Below are positions 18,562 through 28,706 of a DNA stretch of 64,000 nucleotides, one piece after another. The translations under genes and the position numbers were made by a program. The stretch comes from Pleurostoma richardsiae (taxonomy: Eukaryota > Ascomycota > Sordariomycetes > Calosphaeriales > Pleurostomataceae). Position 1 is the first letter of the stretch, and each line of letters opens with the position of its first letter. The stretch spans positions 124,001 to 188,000 of the forward strand of contig JANBVO010000044.1 of the NCBI GenBank assembly GCA_030052745.1, read 5' to 3'. The notes under the pieces were generated by a model. The model did no database searches, had not been told where the DNA came from, and saw nothing but the letters and a program-made list of their open reading frames with translations.

Positions 18562-20806
18562 TCATGCAACGCCATCATTCGGCGAAAGCTGCCCGTCTGA
18601 CTCCCTAGAACGAGGGTGGGTCCAGAATATCGGTGAGTTCGCAGGAATTATGTCCCATTTGTTGGCAAATTCCTGCAGATCCGTGAGAATTGTTTCAGCG
18701 TAGATCGACTTGCGCGCAAACTCGGAGAGAATGTGCGTCATTGCGCGGAGGGCTTTCAGCGAGGACCTGTAGGTAACGACATCCGGGTGCAGTAGAAAAA
18801 CCAGATGGACTAATGCACCTGTGAAAGCAGCGTGCAAGACCATCGGATCAGCGAGGGTCTCCCTAAAGCTCTCTTGGTACGACTTGAGTAAGCTGGCGAT
18901 GGTGGCAGCGGAGTCCCCACATCGCTGATTCGAGAGTTCTGCACCTCGCCCCATGTCACTCAACGAGCGGCGGTGAAGAAGAATCAGTCCAGAGTGAAAG
19001 CCCAAACTATGTCGATATCAGCGATCTAAACTCCTGCTATAATGAATATTTAGCTCACTGGAACGATAAAAAACTGGGGTGAAATGTCTTTCCGCTAGAA
19101 ACATCCTTCATAGAATGAGGTAGTGAGGAGAACCAAGATATGAATTGCAGATGTCCTTCAGACGTAGCATCTTCTTTCGTAGAAGAACTAGAAAAGGCGT
19201 ACCTGCGGAGTCTTGAGTTAGCAGCAACGATAAAAGAAATTGGAACTACAGTCCTACAGTTTGGAAAGTGTCTTGTCCTGGAGATCCGCAAACTCAACCT
19301 GACATGCGTAGATAAGGTCTAGAGATAATGGAGTTTCAGTGAAATCTTTTGCTCCTCTCATCAGCTGTAGGGGCCATGGGGTGGATATGTCGACAGCATC
19401 GACATTACAAGCCCGCCCTTCTAGTATGGCAAGTCGTCTGCATTTGTTAGCATGAGAGATGACAGACATGACATTAGTGACCTACCTATCCAGCCAAAAG
19501 ATTGCCCAAAAGATGGCAAGGCGCTCTCTCCTATCTTCTGACAGTGAAACAGATAGTTCAATGTCACTATCTGTGCAGTCTACATGTAGACCCAGGCGTT
19601 TTGCCATAGCACATGCTATGCCTACATTGAGGTTAACAAAAGCCCACTAGGATGCAGGTTACACTTACTGTTGAAGGTTGTTGCAGATTCTAACCGGCCC
19701 CGGAGGGCTTCCAGATAGGCCCTTAACAGAAAGGCCTTGACGTTTCGAAGACAGCAATTTTCTAGCTCTCTCCCAGATATTGCTGTGAACCTGTCCAAGT
19801 AAAAGCCAAGAGCAACGGAAGGAGAGCATCCCAACCGGACTTCATCATCATCGTTGGCAAATAATGCAGCCACGATCAGGATGCCGTAGAATAGAAGTGG
19901 ATGCGATATTGCTTGAGAGACTAGTGGTGAAGTCTCAACGAGACACTTGTCAAATAGAACCGGGAATGTCGGATGGACCTTAGTTCGGAATATTTCCAGG
20001 AGATGTCTTTCGTGAGGCTTGAGTGATTTGGTATCATTTGACGGTGCAGTCGTGGACGTGGATGTCACAAGTGAAGCCCAACCTGCCGGGTTGTTCAACA
20101 AATGCAGGTTGCTTGTCGGGCCAACATAAAATGTTTTGCCACTTTTCTTGTCCACCTGGAGCTGTGGGTGTTTTGTAGCCAGGTAGTCCCGCACTAGGGA
20201 TATTTTATCCCGGCCCCATGATGTCCCGAAAGTCTGTTCGTCCATCCACTCATCTGTCAAGTCCAAGGCTTCCCATGGTGAAACCCCGTGGACATCAGGA
20301 TATAGCGTGACATTAGATTCTAGTGGCAACTCGGTGGTTTCCGAAGTTGAAACCACTGAGAAAATATCACCTAAACTTCCATTTTTCATGAATTCGACAA
20401 GGTGAATATCAGACCGTGCAGCAGATAAATCGGTTCTCGCGGGTTCCGGTTCTTCGATAGGTCGTGAATCTGTCTGGCTCTTTCGACTTGCTAGAAGACT
20501 CTTCACTTGGTCCTCAAGGAATGCTATACGATTATTGAGAGCGTCGAATTCGAGGGAAGTGTGTCTTGCTTTGCGAAGGTCGACACCTTCATAGCTGCAT
20601 TCGCGAGAATTTTTCTGGCAGCTCCCACACTAGTAATCATTGTGAGATGAGGGGTGATCAAAGGAAGGAAATATTGCCCATACCTCTGGGCGGGCGCCGT
20701 CGCATTTGGAGCGCCTCTGCTTGCAAGTACGACAAGCATTGGTTACGCGAGGAGCCGATCGCCGACTCCTCTGAGACTGGCTGATAGGGGGGGGATAAGT
20801 GTCCAT
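18562..20806 (-). CDS. Zn2Cys6 transcription factor with fungal-specific middle domain
   Basis: A nuclear DNA-binding regulator. Six exons on the minus strand (20684-20806, 19669-20629, 19486-19621, 19258-19437, 19059-19211, 18562-19006) give 665 residues. The zinc cluster is canonical and split by intron 1: C25, C28, C35, C42, C45, C52, spacing 2-6-6-2-6. A linker and short coiled coil follow (FDALNNRIAFLEDQVKSL). The middle homology region is recognised from FRTKVHPTFPVLFDKCL, IACAMAKRLGLHVD, RRERLAIFWAIFWLDR and HSGLILLHRRSL. Start at the ATG at 20806. It ends 206 bases from the transporter and is likely the pathway-specific regulator of the nitrilase-transporter pair. The introns of the C-terminal half are supported by phase only. 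Confidence 0.88.
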
Positions 20807-20915
20807 ATTATTCAACTAACAGTTGGAGGTTTATCTCTGTGTGATACTTGGTAGATGAGAATGCCGTAAGGTTGTCTAACGACGGGACAAGGATCCGTAC
20901 ATAAGTTTTTCCGAA

Positions 20916-20931
20916 CCCCGATTGATTTCCG
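20916..20931. promoter_or_regulatory. Copy of the TGATTTCCG core upstream of the regulator gene
   Basis: CCCCGATTGATTTCCG lies 110 bases before the regulator start and matches the core of the inverted arms in the nitrilase-transporter promoter (GATNNNNAGTTGATTTCCG). It could mark autoregulation. A chance match is possible. Confidence 0.35.
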
Positions 20932-21267
20932 TGTGGCCGAAGGGGCCCGCAACGATGAACTGTGGCTTGTGATCCATCTGAATCAGGGGCGCTTAGAATC
21001 TTTCTGGACCGTATTCGCTGGCTTTGTTCAAGTTTGTGAATCTCTACTCTACATCATCAACCGCTTTGTAACATTCTGCTTTGTGAAGCGAGCCTGGAAG
21101 CTCCTCACATGCTTGAGTTGAGATTGTTGGAAGAGGCCTGAGAGCCTCCCCGTGAGCTGACTTGATCTTCTCCTTCCCTAGGAGGTCTTACGTGTATATT
21201 AAGGGCTACTGCAGGGTAGGCTGGTAGGGTATCCCAAAAGTGAGCCTCCCCATGCAATTCAACCGAA

Positions 21268-21475
21268 GCTCAGTCCAAGCTCTAAGTTGTTCAGCCCTCA
21301 CAAAGACCAGCTCAGCTTAGAGTGGTAAGTGCCCACTTCTGGAGAGGGCCATGGATTTCCTTGGGCTTAAGTTTCGTCTCAGAGTACTGTGGTATCTTTG
21401 TTTCCTCGCTACCCAATGCATGTCCCAGCCTATGTACTGTCACCACTTTCTATGTACAATAAATACAGACAGGTT
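21268..21475. repeat. Dispersed repeat, copy 1
   Basis: Shares blocks in the same order with 58292-58448: TTGTTCAG, CCAGCTCAG, AGTTTCGTCTC(A/C)GAGTA(C/T)TG and AATAAATACAGA. Copy 2 lacks about 50-80 bases near its right end. Old and non-coding; it lies next to the collagen-like gene's 3' end. Confidence 0.5.
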
Positions 21476-21495
21476 AAACCTCAGGAGACCTTCAA

Positions 21496-23797
21496 TCATA
21501 CGGCTCCAAAGACAGAGACCAGTGGATCGACGCCGTACTGCCCTCCACAGTAGTAAGTGGTCTCTGCAGTTGTGGTGAAGTTGCAGGGTGTGTCGCAGTG
21601 AAAGTCCAACCCGACCTCCAGGTAGTCGTATGAGTTAAGGGCGTTGCCACAGGTGCAAACAGACTGCCCGGCTGAGTTGGTCGCAAGCGTGAAATACAAC
21701 GTGCTACCGCTCGGCTGGCTGGCGCAGAAGGTCGCGCAGTCGTCGATGGATGTGGTGAGGACCTCCTGGGCCACGGCCGGCGCAGTCCCAAAGTTGCCAT
21801 CCGGGTTTGCCACGTAGCATCCCAGATAGCCATAGTTAGCCGTATAGCCCGAAGCAGACGTTCCGTTGATGTAGGTGTAGTAGTTGGTCGTTCCGTTGCC
21901 AGGCTCGCCTTGGATACCCTGTGGCCCCTGGGAGCCTTGAGGACCGGCCGGTCCCGTTGCACCTGTAGCCCCAGTAGCTCCAGTGGTGCCATTGGCGCCG
22001 GCCGGTCCCGTTGCTCCTGTGGCCCCTGTTGCTCCCGTGGCTCCCGTGGCTCCAGTGGCCCCTGTTGCTCCAGTGGCTCCCGTTTCTCCCGTAGCTCCTG
22101 TTGCTCCTGTGGCTCCCGTTGCTCCCGTGGCCCCGGTAGCACCATCGGTGCCATTCACACCATTGAGACCGTTGACACCATTAATGCCGTTGGTCCCGTT
22201 GGTCCCATTGGCACCGTTAGCTCCGTTGGCTCCGTTTTCACCATTGAGTCCATTGGTTCCATCAGACCCGTCGGTGCCGTCAGTTCCATCGGTGCCATCG
22301 GTGCCATCGGTCCCATCGGTCCCATCGGTGCCATCAGTTCCGTCGGTTCCATCGGTTCCATCCGCACCGGCAGGGCCGGCAGGACCAGCAGGGCCTTGGA
22401 CAGGGACGTATTGGACAGTGGCTGAGCCACCTTGACCCCCGGCACCGCCAGTACCGCCAGTACCGCCTGTGCCCCCAGTGCCTCCGGTGCCACCTGTTCC
22501 TCCAGTACCGCCTGTGGCCCCGTTGCCCCCGTTTGCTCCATTTCCACCGCTTCCACCATAGCCACCGTTCCCTCCGTAACCCCCATTACCGCCATAGCCA
22601 CCGCTGGCCCCGGCGCCTCCTGTGGCCCCTGTAACTCCCGTTCCCGCAGAAGATCCAGCAGTACCACCTCCTGAGGGATAACCTGCTCCTGACCCTTGGG
22701 GGTAGGTACCAGACCCGCTTCCCTGCGGATATCCGGCTGCCGTTCCAGAAGTATATCCGCCTTCGGATGATGGGACATACCCACCGGAACCTCCTGCAGC
22801 GGAGCCAGTGCCCGCTCCTTGCGGGTAGCCAGCCGCCCCGGCGCGTGAGCTCCCGCCTCCCGTGCCGGACACAGAGCCGGCGCCTGATGATTGAGAGTAA
22901 CCTCCCCCTGAGCCCTGAGCAGATCCACTGCCTGCAACTTGCCCTCCGCCTTGTCCGGATCCCTGTGACTTAGGGGCTCCTGAGTACCCTCCACCGGATC
23001 CCTGCGAACTTCCAGCACCAGACGCTCCTCCTGGGCCGGTACCGGTGCCGCCTCCGCTACCGGACAGTCCTTGTGGACGCGGAGGGTGGTCAAGTTCTAT
23101 GTACACAGAAATAGTGGGAAAACATTGGGTATCTGGGTGCCCCTTTAGCAAAGTTTCACATCTATGGGGCTTCTCCAACTTACATGATTCGGGAAGCAGA
23201 TTAACCGGGACGCATCCGGCAGGTGTGCGCGCCGAGTCAAAGACGGCGACTACTGTGTTAGATGATGATAAGCAGAAACTGGCAGCGCCGCCAGAGAAGT
23301 CAGAGTCCCGCCACTCGAGGACACCGTTGGCGAGCGAGAACCCGCTGGTGATGTTCCCGTTTGATGAACTCCCAACAAGGCTCTGATAAGGCACCCGTTT
23401 GCTCGTGGTGACGAGCTGGCGGTCCGCATACAGCTGGTCATCGACGAGGGTGAAGACCGTGGCCCACTGGCACATTGTCCCTGTTCCCTTAGGGTAGACA
23501 TATGACGTGGACTGCTTCTTCCTTAGGGCTCGCCGCGTCGATCCAGAGCTGTCGAGCTGGAGGAAGAACTGCTGGTTAAGGTTTGCGGCTACGCCGGGAG
23601 GCGACCTAGACAGGGGATGAGCACGACAAGAGCACATCAAATAGGCCCGATGCTACTTACTGTGGTAGGCCACCTTCCGATATGGTGATAGATATGCCTG
23701 TTGAACTGCCTGAAGGATCGGACGATGGGTTGCCCCCATCAAGGCCTGAAAAGCTGAGGAGCGAAAGGAGTGACGCCAACTCAGATAGGAGCCACAT
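21496..23797 (-). CDS. Secreted collagen-like protein with C-terminal WSC domain
   Basis: Likely a cell-surface or wall protein. Exon 1 (23661-23797) encodes the N-terminus [20 protein letters not shown], a probable signal peptide; exon 2 begins at 23605. The N-terminal globular part (about 45-170) has [18 protein letters not shown] and [19 protein letters not shown]. Next comes a Gly/Ser/Tyr-rich region with [13 protein letters not shown] repeats, then about 55 uninterrupted Gly-X-Y triplets (many GTD and GAT), then a WSC domain starting [10 protein letters not shown] with the expected cysteines ([28 protein letters not shown]). A 51-nt intron (23133-23183) is likely; with it the protein is 731 residues, without it 748. 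No GPI signal is evident. WSC domains are thought to bind wall polysaccharides; the overall function is unknown. Confidence 0.85.
21898..22396. repeat. In-gene minisatellite encoding Gly-X-Y triplets
   Basis: A nine-base-periodic block on the minus strand encoding runs of GTD, GAN/GTN and GAT triplets. Near-identical adjacent units imply growth and shrinkage by slippage or unequal exchange. A second run (about 22440-22515) encodes repeated GGT. Confidence 0.85.
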
Positions 23798-25735
23798 GAT
23801 GGCGAAACCAAAGAAGGTATGGTCAAAGACCCTTAAAGACGGAGGAAACCTTCTGGAGTGGAGCAAATCATCACATATCACAGAGATAGAAGATCAAAGA
23901 CGACGTGACTCGAATCGCTCAGGGTCGACCTGGGTGAGATTAAAGTTTAAGTGCGATGACCACGATAGCCGGGGCCGGAGAAAAAGGACAAACACGTCGG
24001 GGACGGACATGTTGAGACCAGAGAATTTGTGAGGCGTCGTAAGCCGTTTCGCGGCCGTCCCAGCCAAGAAGCCTCAAATGAAAGCTGAGCCGTGTTGCCA
24101 TGGGATTTCTTGGAGTGCATTCCCTCCTGCCGGTTCCTGGGAATGCGCGGCTCTTGGCTGGCGGAGCGAAGGAAGCGTGTCGCGCGTCAGCTCGCGACGT
24201 GTAACGTCTTCATATTCCCGGCATTCTTCGGAGCAGCTGTCAAAGTGCTTGTGCCGGGGTTCCCCACAACCTTGTCTCGGACCAAGTGGGCTTCTTGCAT
24301 TCCTCCGGCTAACTTTCCTTCCCATCCCGCTGTCAACGGCAGTGACAGCTGCAGATCCGCGCCTTATCCGTTCAACGGTGTCTCAGGAGTGGGCCGCGAA
24401 ATTCCCTCCGAGTCAGGTTCCTATACAAAACTCCTAACTCTCTTGTGACAACCTCAACGCCAGTTTTTCTAACTGGAATGCCTCTTTCCAAATGTGGTCG
24501 ACAACACTGTAAGCGAGATGGGGACATTGCAGTCAAGAGGGTCTGGGAGGCTGGGGACGCGGATGATCGACAATTTAACACTCCCCTTCGGCTGTCGTTT
24601 ATGTCATGGTTGGCTATTAGGCTTCCAAACCCCGGCTGTAGCAACTATCCTGGAATCACGCGGAACTGCCTTGTCTTAACGTCACGCAATTCGGGAAAAG
24701 ACGTTTGAAGCCCTTTCCCTTGTCTTATGTTGCGGTTAGACAGAAGTGCGCCACAACGGTAACTGGAGACCCTCCCGCCCACGGCCGGCAGGCAGAGCCT
24801 AGAATTTCCCCGAACCACGGACAAAGTGACGAAAGACCGTATGCAATATTCCTCGCCTATCCTTGCTGTTTTCCACCGTTCCAGACCCAGGGGTTGTTTA
24901 TAGTCTAAGATCCATATGCTTTCTTTAGCCCCAGCTAGGTCTAGAGCCGTCGCCGTGGTTGACGCCGATCTTCTCGTTGAAGATCCCATTGGCTATGATT
25001 ATCACTATGCTACGGGTGCCGGTTGACGTAGGACAAGGAAACAAGCTCCGATAGGAATAGCAAGTCTCGAGAATGAGGGGTCTCTGTTTTTTTCCGGCTG
25101 TTCCGCAACACAGGCTATCCGTGTCCGGCGCCCCTTGCTATCACTTGCAACAGGTCAGCCCATACTTCCTCTCCCGAGCGACTTACTGCGAGGGCCCATC
25201 CGATATATCATATCATAACGCCTTAAGGGACGTTCTGGACCATTTGTGTAAGACACTCGGGACATATCACCGAACCCCTCGTGCCTTGCAACGAACCGTT
25301 GGCAACGGGCTCAACATGGAGCCTCTCCCCGGACGAAACCCGGGCTCTCCCACACGACGCAATAAGACAAGCCTAGAACTGGTGGATGTGGGTGTCATGA
25401 ATTTACTAGCAAATGATAACAGTCAAAGTGTGTTGGGAAGAAGATCGACAGCATCCCCGAAATGGTGCATTCCAACATCCCCCTCCCCTCATGGCAGAGG
25501 ATGGCCGGGCCCAGGGGCAGCTCCTCCAGGGACTAGATCGTCTGTTATGTCATGCAAGAGCTACTACTACGGATAGTAGGGGACGATCGAGATACAAAAG
25601 CTCTGGCTTGTCCCCAGCTCAAGGGTCTCTATCCCGGACATCAAGCCAACAACAGCCTAAACTTGCCATCCTCTCCACACTCGCTACTATCCTGCCTTCG
25701 CTGCTCTAAGCCATCCACCCGACAAATCAGTCAAG
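23798..25735. other. Gene-poor region upstream of the collagen-like and small secreted genes
   Basis: About 1.9 kb between two divergent genes for predicted secreted proteins. Open frames of up to about 167 codons occur on the + strand, but none has recognisable motifs or splice support. I see no tRNA or intact mobile element. Confidence 0.4.
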
Positions 25736-26154
25736 ATGATGTTCGCTCAGGCTCTCGCTAGCTTCGCCGGTGCGGCTCTGCTCGCCCTCGCCCCCACGGC
25801 CAGCGCCTTCAACGTCGGCTGCACCTACCAGGAGTACAAGTGTGGCTACTCTCTGGTCTCTGACAATGGCAAGTCTACATCATACATTCATACATACCCA
25901 CCCGGCCTCACACCGTGCCGAAGGCTCCGCTATTCCTACACATGACGCTAATACACCTCACAGGCTACAACACCACCGAGCTCACCGCTGGTGTCAACCA
26001 AACCGGCATCATCCCGCCTCTCACCAACGTCCAGCTGCTGCAGGTCCTGTACCGCTGCGAGAACGTTGCCGGCAGCATCGTCGGTAACTCCTTCTGCATT
26101 GCTGGATGCATCTCCATGGGCGACAACACCCAGGACGACCAGTGCGCCCTCTAG
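25736..26154 (+). CDS. Small secreted cysteine-rich protein (effector-like)
   Basis: Two exons (25736-25868, 25964-26154) give 107 residues. The N-terminus MMFAQALASFAGAALLALAP followed by TASA is a clear signal peptide with cleavage expected before FNVGC. The mature chain of about 83 residues has six cysteines (VGC, YKC, YRC, SFC, AGC, DQC), enough for three disulfides, and two N-glycosylation sites (NTT, NQT). The intron starts with GC instead of GT, but the donor G|GCAAGT is the classic GC-AG form, the acceptor is CACAG and the phase fits. I do not recognise the family. Size, secretion and isolation in gene-poor DNA are typical of candidate effectors or hyphal surface proteins. Either ATG of the MM pair could be used. 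Confidence 0.85.
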
Positions 26155-28706
26155 GGTCGTTAGCATGTGCGGCAGATTCCTTTCGTCTCAGGTCACACTG
26201 GGCGCCGCCTTGCATCGACTTGTCTCGCAGATGGCTTGAGCAGGCAATGGCTTGTTGGATGGACGAGGAGTTTCTGGGCCTAAGTTTTTCTTCACTCTAG
26301 GCAGGATGTACGCTTAATAGGACGGTTATTGCTTCTACTGATTTTAGACGAGACATCTATTCAAATGCGCAATGTCTTGTCGCCGTCATCAAAATGATCG
26401 GAGTTCCTTGCCTCCCACATCAGTGAAATGTAAATGAATCGTTGCGAGGTGATGAGTAATTTAACATATATGTTCAGAAATCTGACATGGCCTAGTTTGG
26501 CTCTTGAAACAAATCTACATGGTTCTCGATAGTCATAACCTCGTGGCCCCAATTCATACTTTCAGAAAAATCTGATGTTTGAAATCATGGGCTCTGTCCC
26601 GGATTCAAACATTGACTCGTAAAATACCCAATACCCTCGTGATTCTTCCCGATACGTCTGACTCGGTATCAATACTCGAGAGCCAGTGTTCAACTCACCT
26701 TATAAACGAATCAAGTCGCTGATAGGCAAGCACGGCTCAACGACCCGCGACGTTTGCCTCCGTCACATAATCACCTCTTGAAGACGATGAAATGTGGCCC
26801 TTGGTTGTTTTTTTTCATCTAGGAGGCCTATTTATCTACCTCGGTAGTTTGACAATTCCGCAACCTAGGTACTGCCTAGAGCAGATATCGCTCGCTATAG
26901 AGATAGAGAGCGGTATATGTAACGGAAACGTATTATTATTTCTCTAATAAGCTAGTTGAAGCTTTTGTCATGGTTGGGATCCTGATATTGTGGACGACAT
27001 AGGAGGCCGGGCCATATAGAATACGACGACTGCCGCATCACGCTTCCCTACTGACTTCACTACCACATATCCCGGCACGAGCGACACTCAGGATAAGCAT
27101 TATTACAAGAATTCTCCTTTTACTCTCCCGTTTCGTAGAGTGCGATGGAGTTGCCACCTATGTCAAAATCGTAAATGGATCAGTGTAAACCTTGCTGCGA
27201 CGACCCATAACTCCGAAGCCGATGAGTGTCTTCGCAACTCGGCGCACCGAGATTCAAAAGTCAATAGACCTTATCAAGGCTTGTCTAGATCTACACATCC
27301 GACTTTAACTCAGCAACAAAATTGGCCGGCCATTCTATCGGCGGTGTTCAATGGGACTTTAGCGTCCTGTCCGTCTTGCCTATTTCCCTCTCCTAACCTT
27401 TCGCCCACCAGAACCTGTGCAGCCAATGTGTCAACGCACTAGAGTACTTAAATAAGACTAAATCAAGCGGTTGGCCTGCCATAGCAGGTTGAAGGAGTCG
27501 TCGGTGGCAACATGGAGCCAGAATAAGGCGCTCCCCGGTACCTCATACTCAGACAACGAGTTCTTGACCATCCAAGCAAGTGTCTAGCGCGGTCTATATC
27601 TGATCTCATCGTATGTCTCCTTACCCTCCCCCTGCTTGTCAGCGCAGATGTCGCAAAGGCGCTAGAGCAGTGCGTTCTCGAGGCGCAGACCGTGGTCGAG
27701 ATCGAAGCTCTGCCAGCCACTGATGTCAAAAGAAAATCTTTAAATGTCCCCGAGACACGTTGTCCCAGACGGGCTGCGGAAACGCGCCGACGCCACGGAC
27801 TGGGCGGATCCATTCCACTCTCAAAGCCTCCGCATACTCCACCGAGTCCCCGCAATCCGTCTCGCCGCGATGGAGAAGTGAAACATGTTGACCATGCCAC
27901 AGACGAAGGCAGCATCAACATTTGCTCTAAGTCTCAGATATTGATTCCTGGAGTGAATGGCATCGTTGTGGTGGGTAGTCGCACATCTGCTTGAGAAATA
28001 GTAGCGACTTCGATACTAGGCATCTGCTATTCCTAGGGCGTTGAAGACATCATCGGAAGGCTACAGAAACTAATTCGTAAATATACCAAACAGGCGCAGT
28101 CGATGAGAGTATGGAGGTCCTGGACGGGCTTGAATGAAGAAAGGATTAAGCTCGTATCTTGTTTTCGTTCTCATAGTTGGAAGTATTTCTGAAGAAACTG
28201 ATGAAGTTACGCTGCGCGGGTTATGCTTCTTTTGACCCGAATACACGAACAGGCTTGTCCACCTTGAGCTACCAGTAGCCAGGATAATGACTAGGAGATC
28301 CTGGTCTGTCAACAACTAGAGGAAATGCAGGCTGTGATGGACGGTTGTATTCGAAGGCATACTGGATGCTCTTAGTTAACGCCGTGAGCTTCGACATGAC
28401 CTCCCGGAGTAGCTATGCAGATTAGACCACGGCGTCACGAGAGCATCACAAGGGCTGCTGCAGACGAAATAATCTGATATGGCAACCACTCGTTATATGT
28501 CGCCAAGAGTCGGCCTGATGGTATTTAGAGAGTAGCTGTACATTGAAGGCCACCTGAAGACTATTATTCTGCTCTTCCGGATACTCTATCCATCGATGCC
28601 ATCGATCTGTTGTGCCATCTACACGTCTCTGGTGTCGCTGTGTCGTGAGCGTCACCCCTAACTCAGCCATGTTGCTTCCCGGATGTGCACCACGTACCAC
28701 ATTCCT
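26155..28706. other. AT-rich gene-poor region, possibly with decayed coding DNA
   Basis: About 2.5 kb without a supportable gene. AT-rich stretches (26300-27000, 28000-28600) alternate with a GC-richer block (about 27600-27900). In that block a + strand frame reads VAKALEQCVLEAQTVVEIEA after an intron-like GTATGT...CAG (about 27609-27648), but no start or continuation is found; it may be a gene relic. Confidence 0.35.

Noticed and set aside
21910-22435. Long + strand frames of Pro/Val/Ala or Ser/Gly repeats
   Set aside because: Antisense of the Gly-X-Y repeat block; periodic DNA leaves all frames open.
22155-23093. 312-codon frame on the minus strand
   Set aside because: A frame-shifted shadow of the repetitive collagen-like gene; the true frame has a signal peptide and a WSC domain.
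23133-23640. Start of the collagen-like gene at the downstream ATG 23640
   Set aside because: It would lack a signal peptide; a phase-correct first exon with one lies just upstream (start 23797).
24078-25576. Clusters of 80-167-codon + strand frames
   Set aside because: No recognisable motif, no splice logic joining them and no conserved-looking composition.
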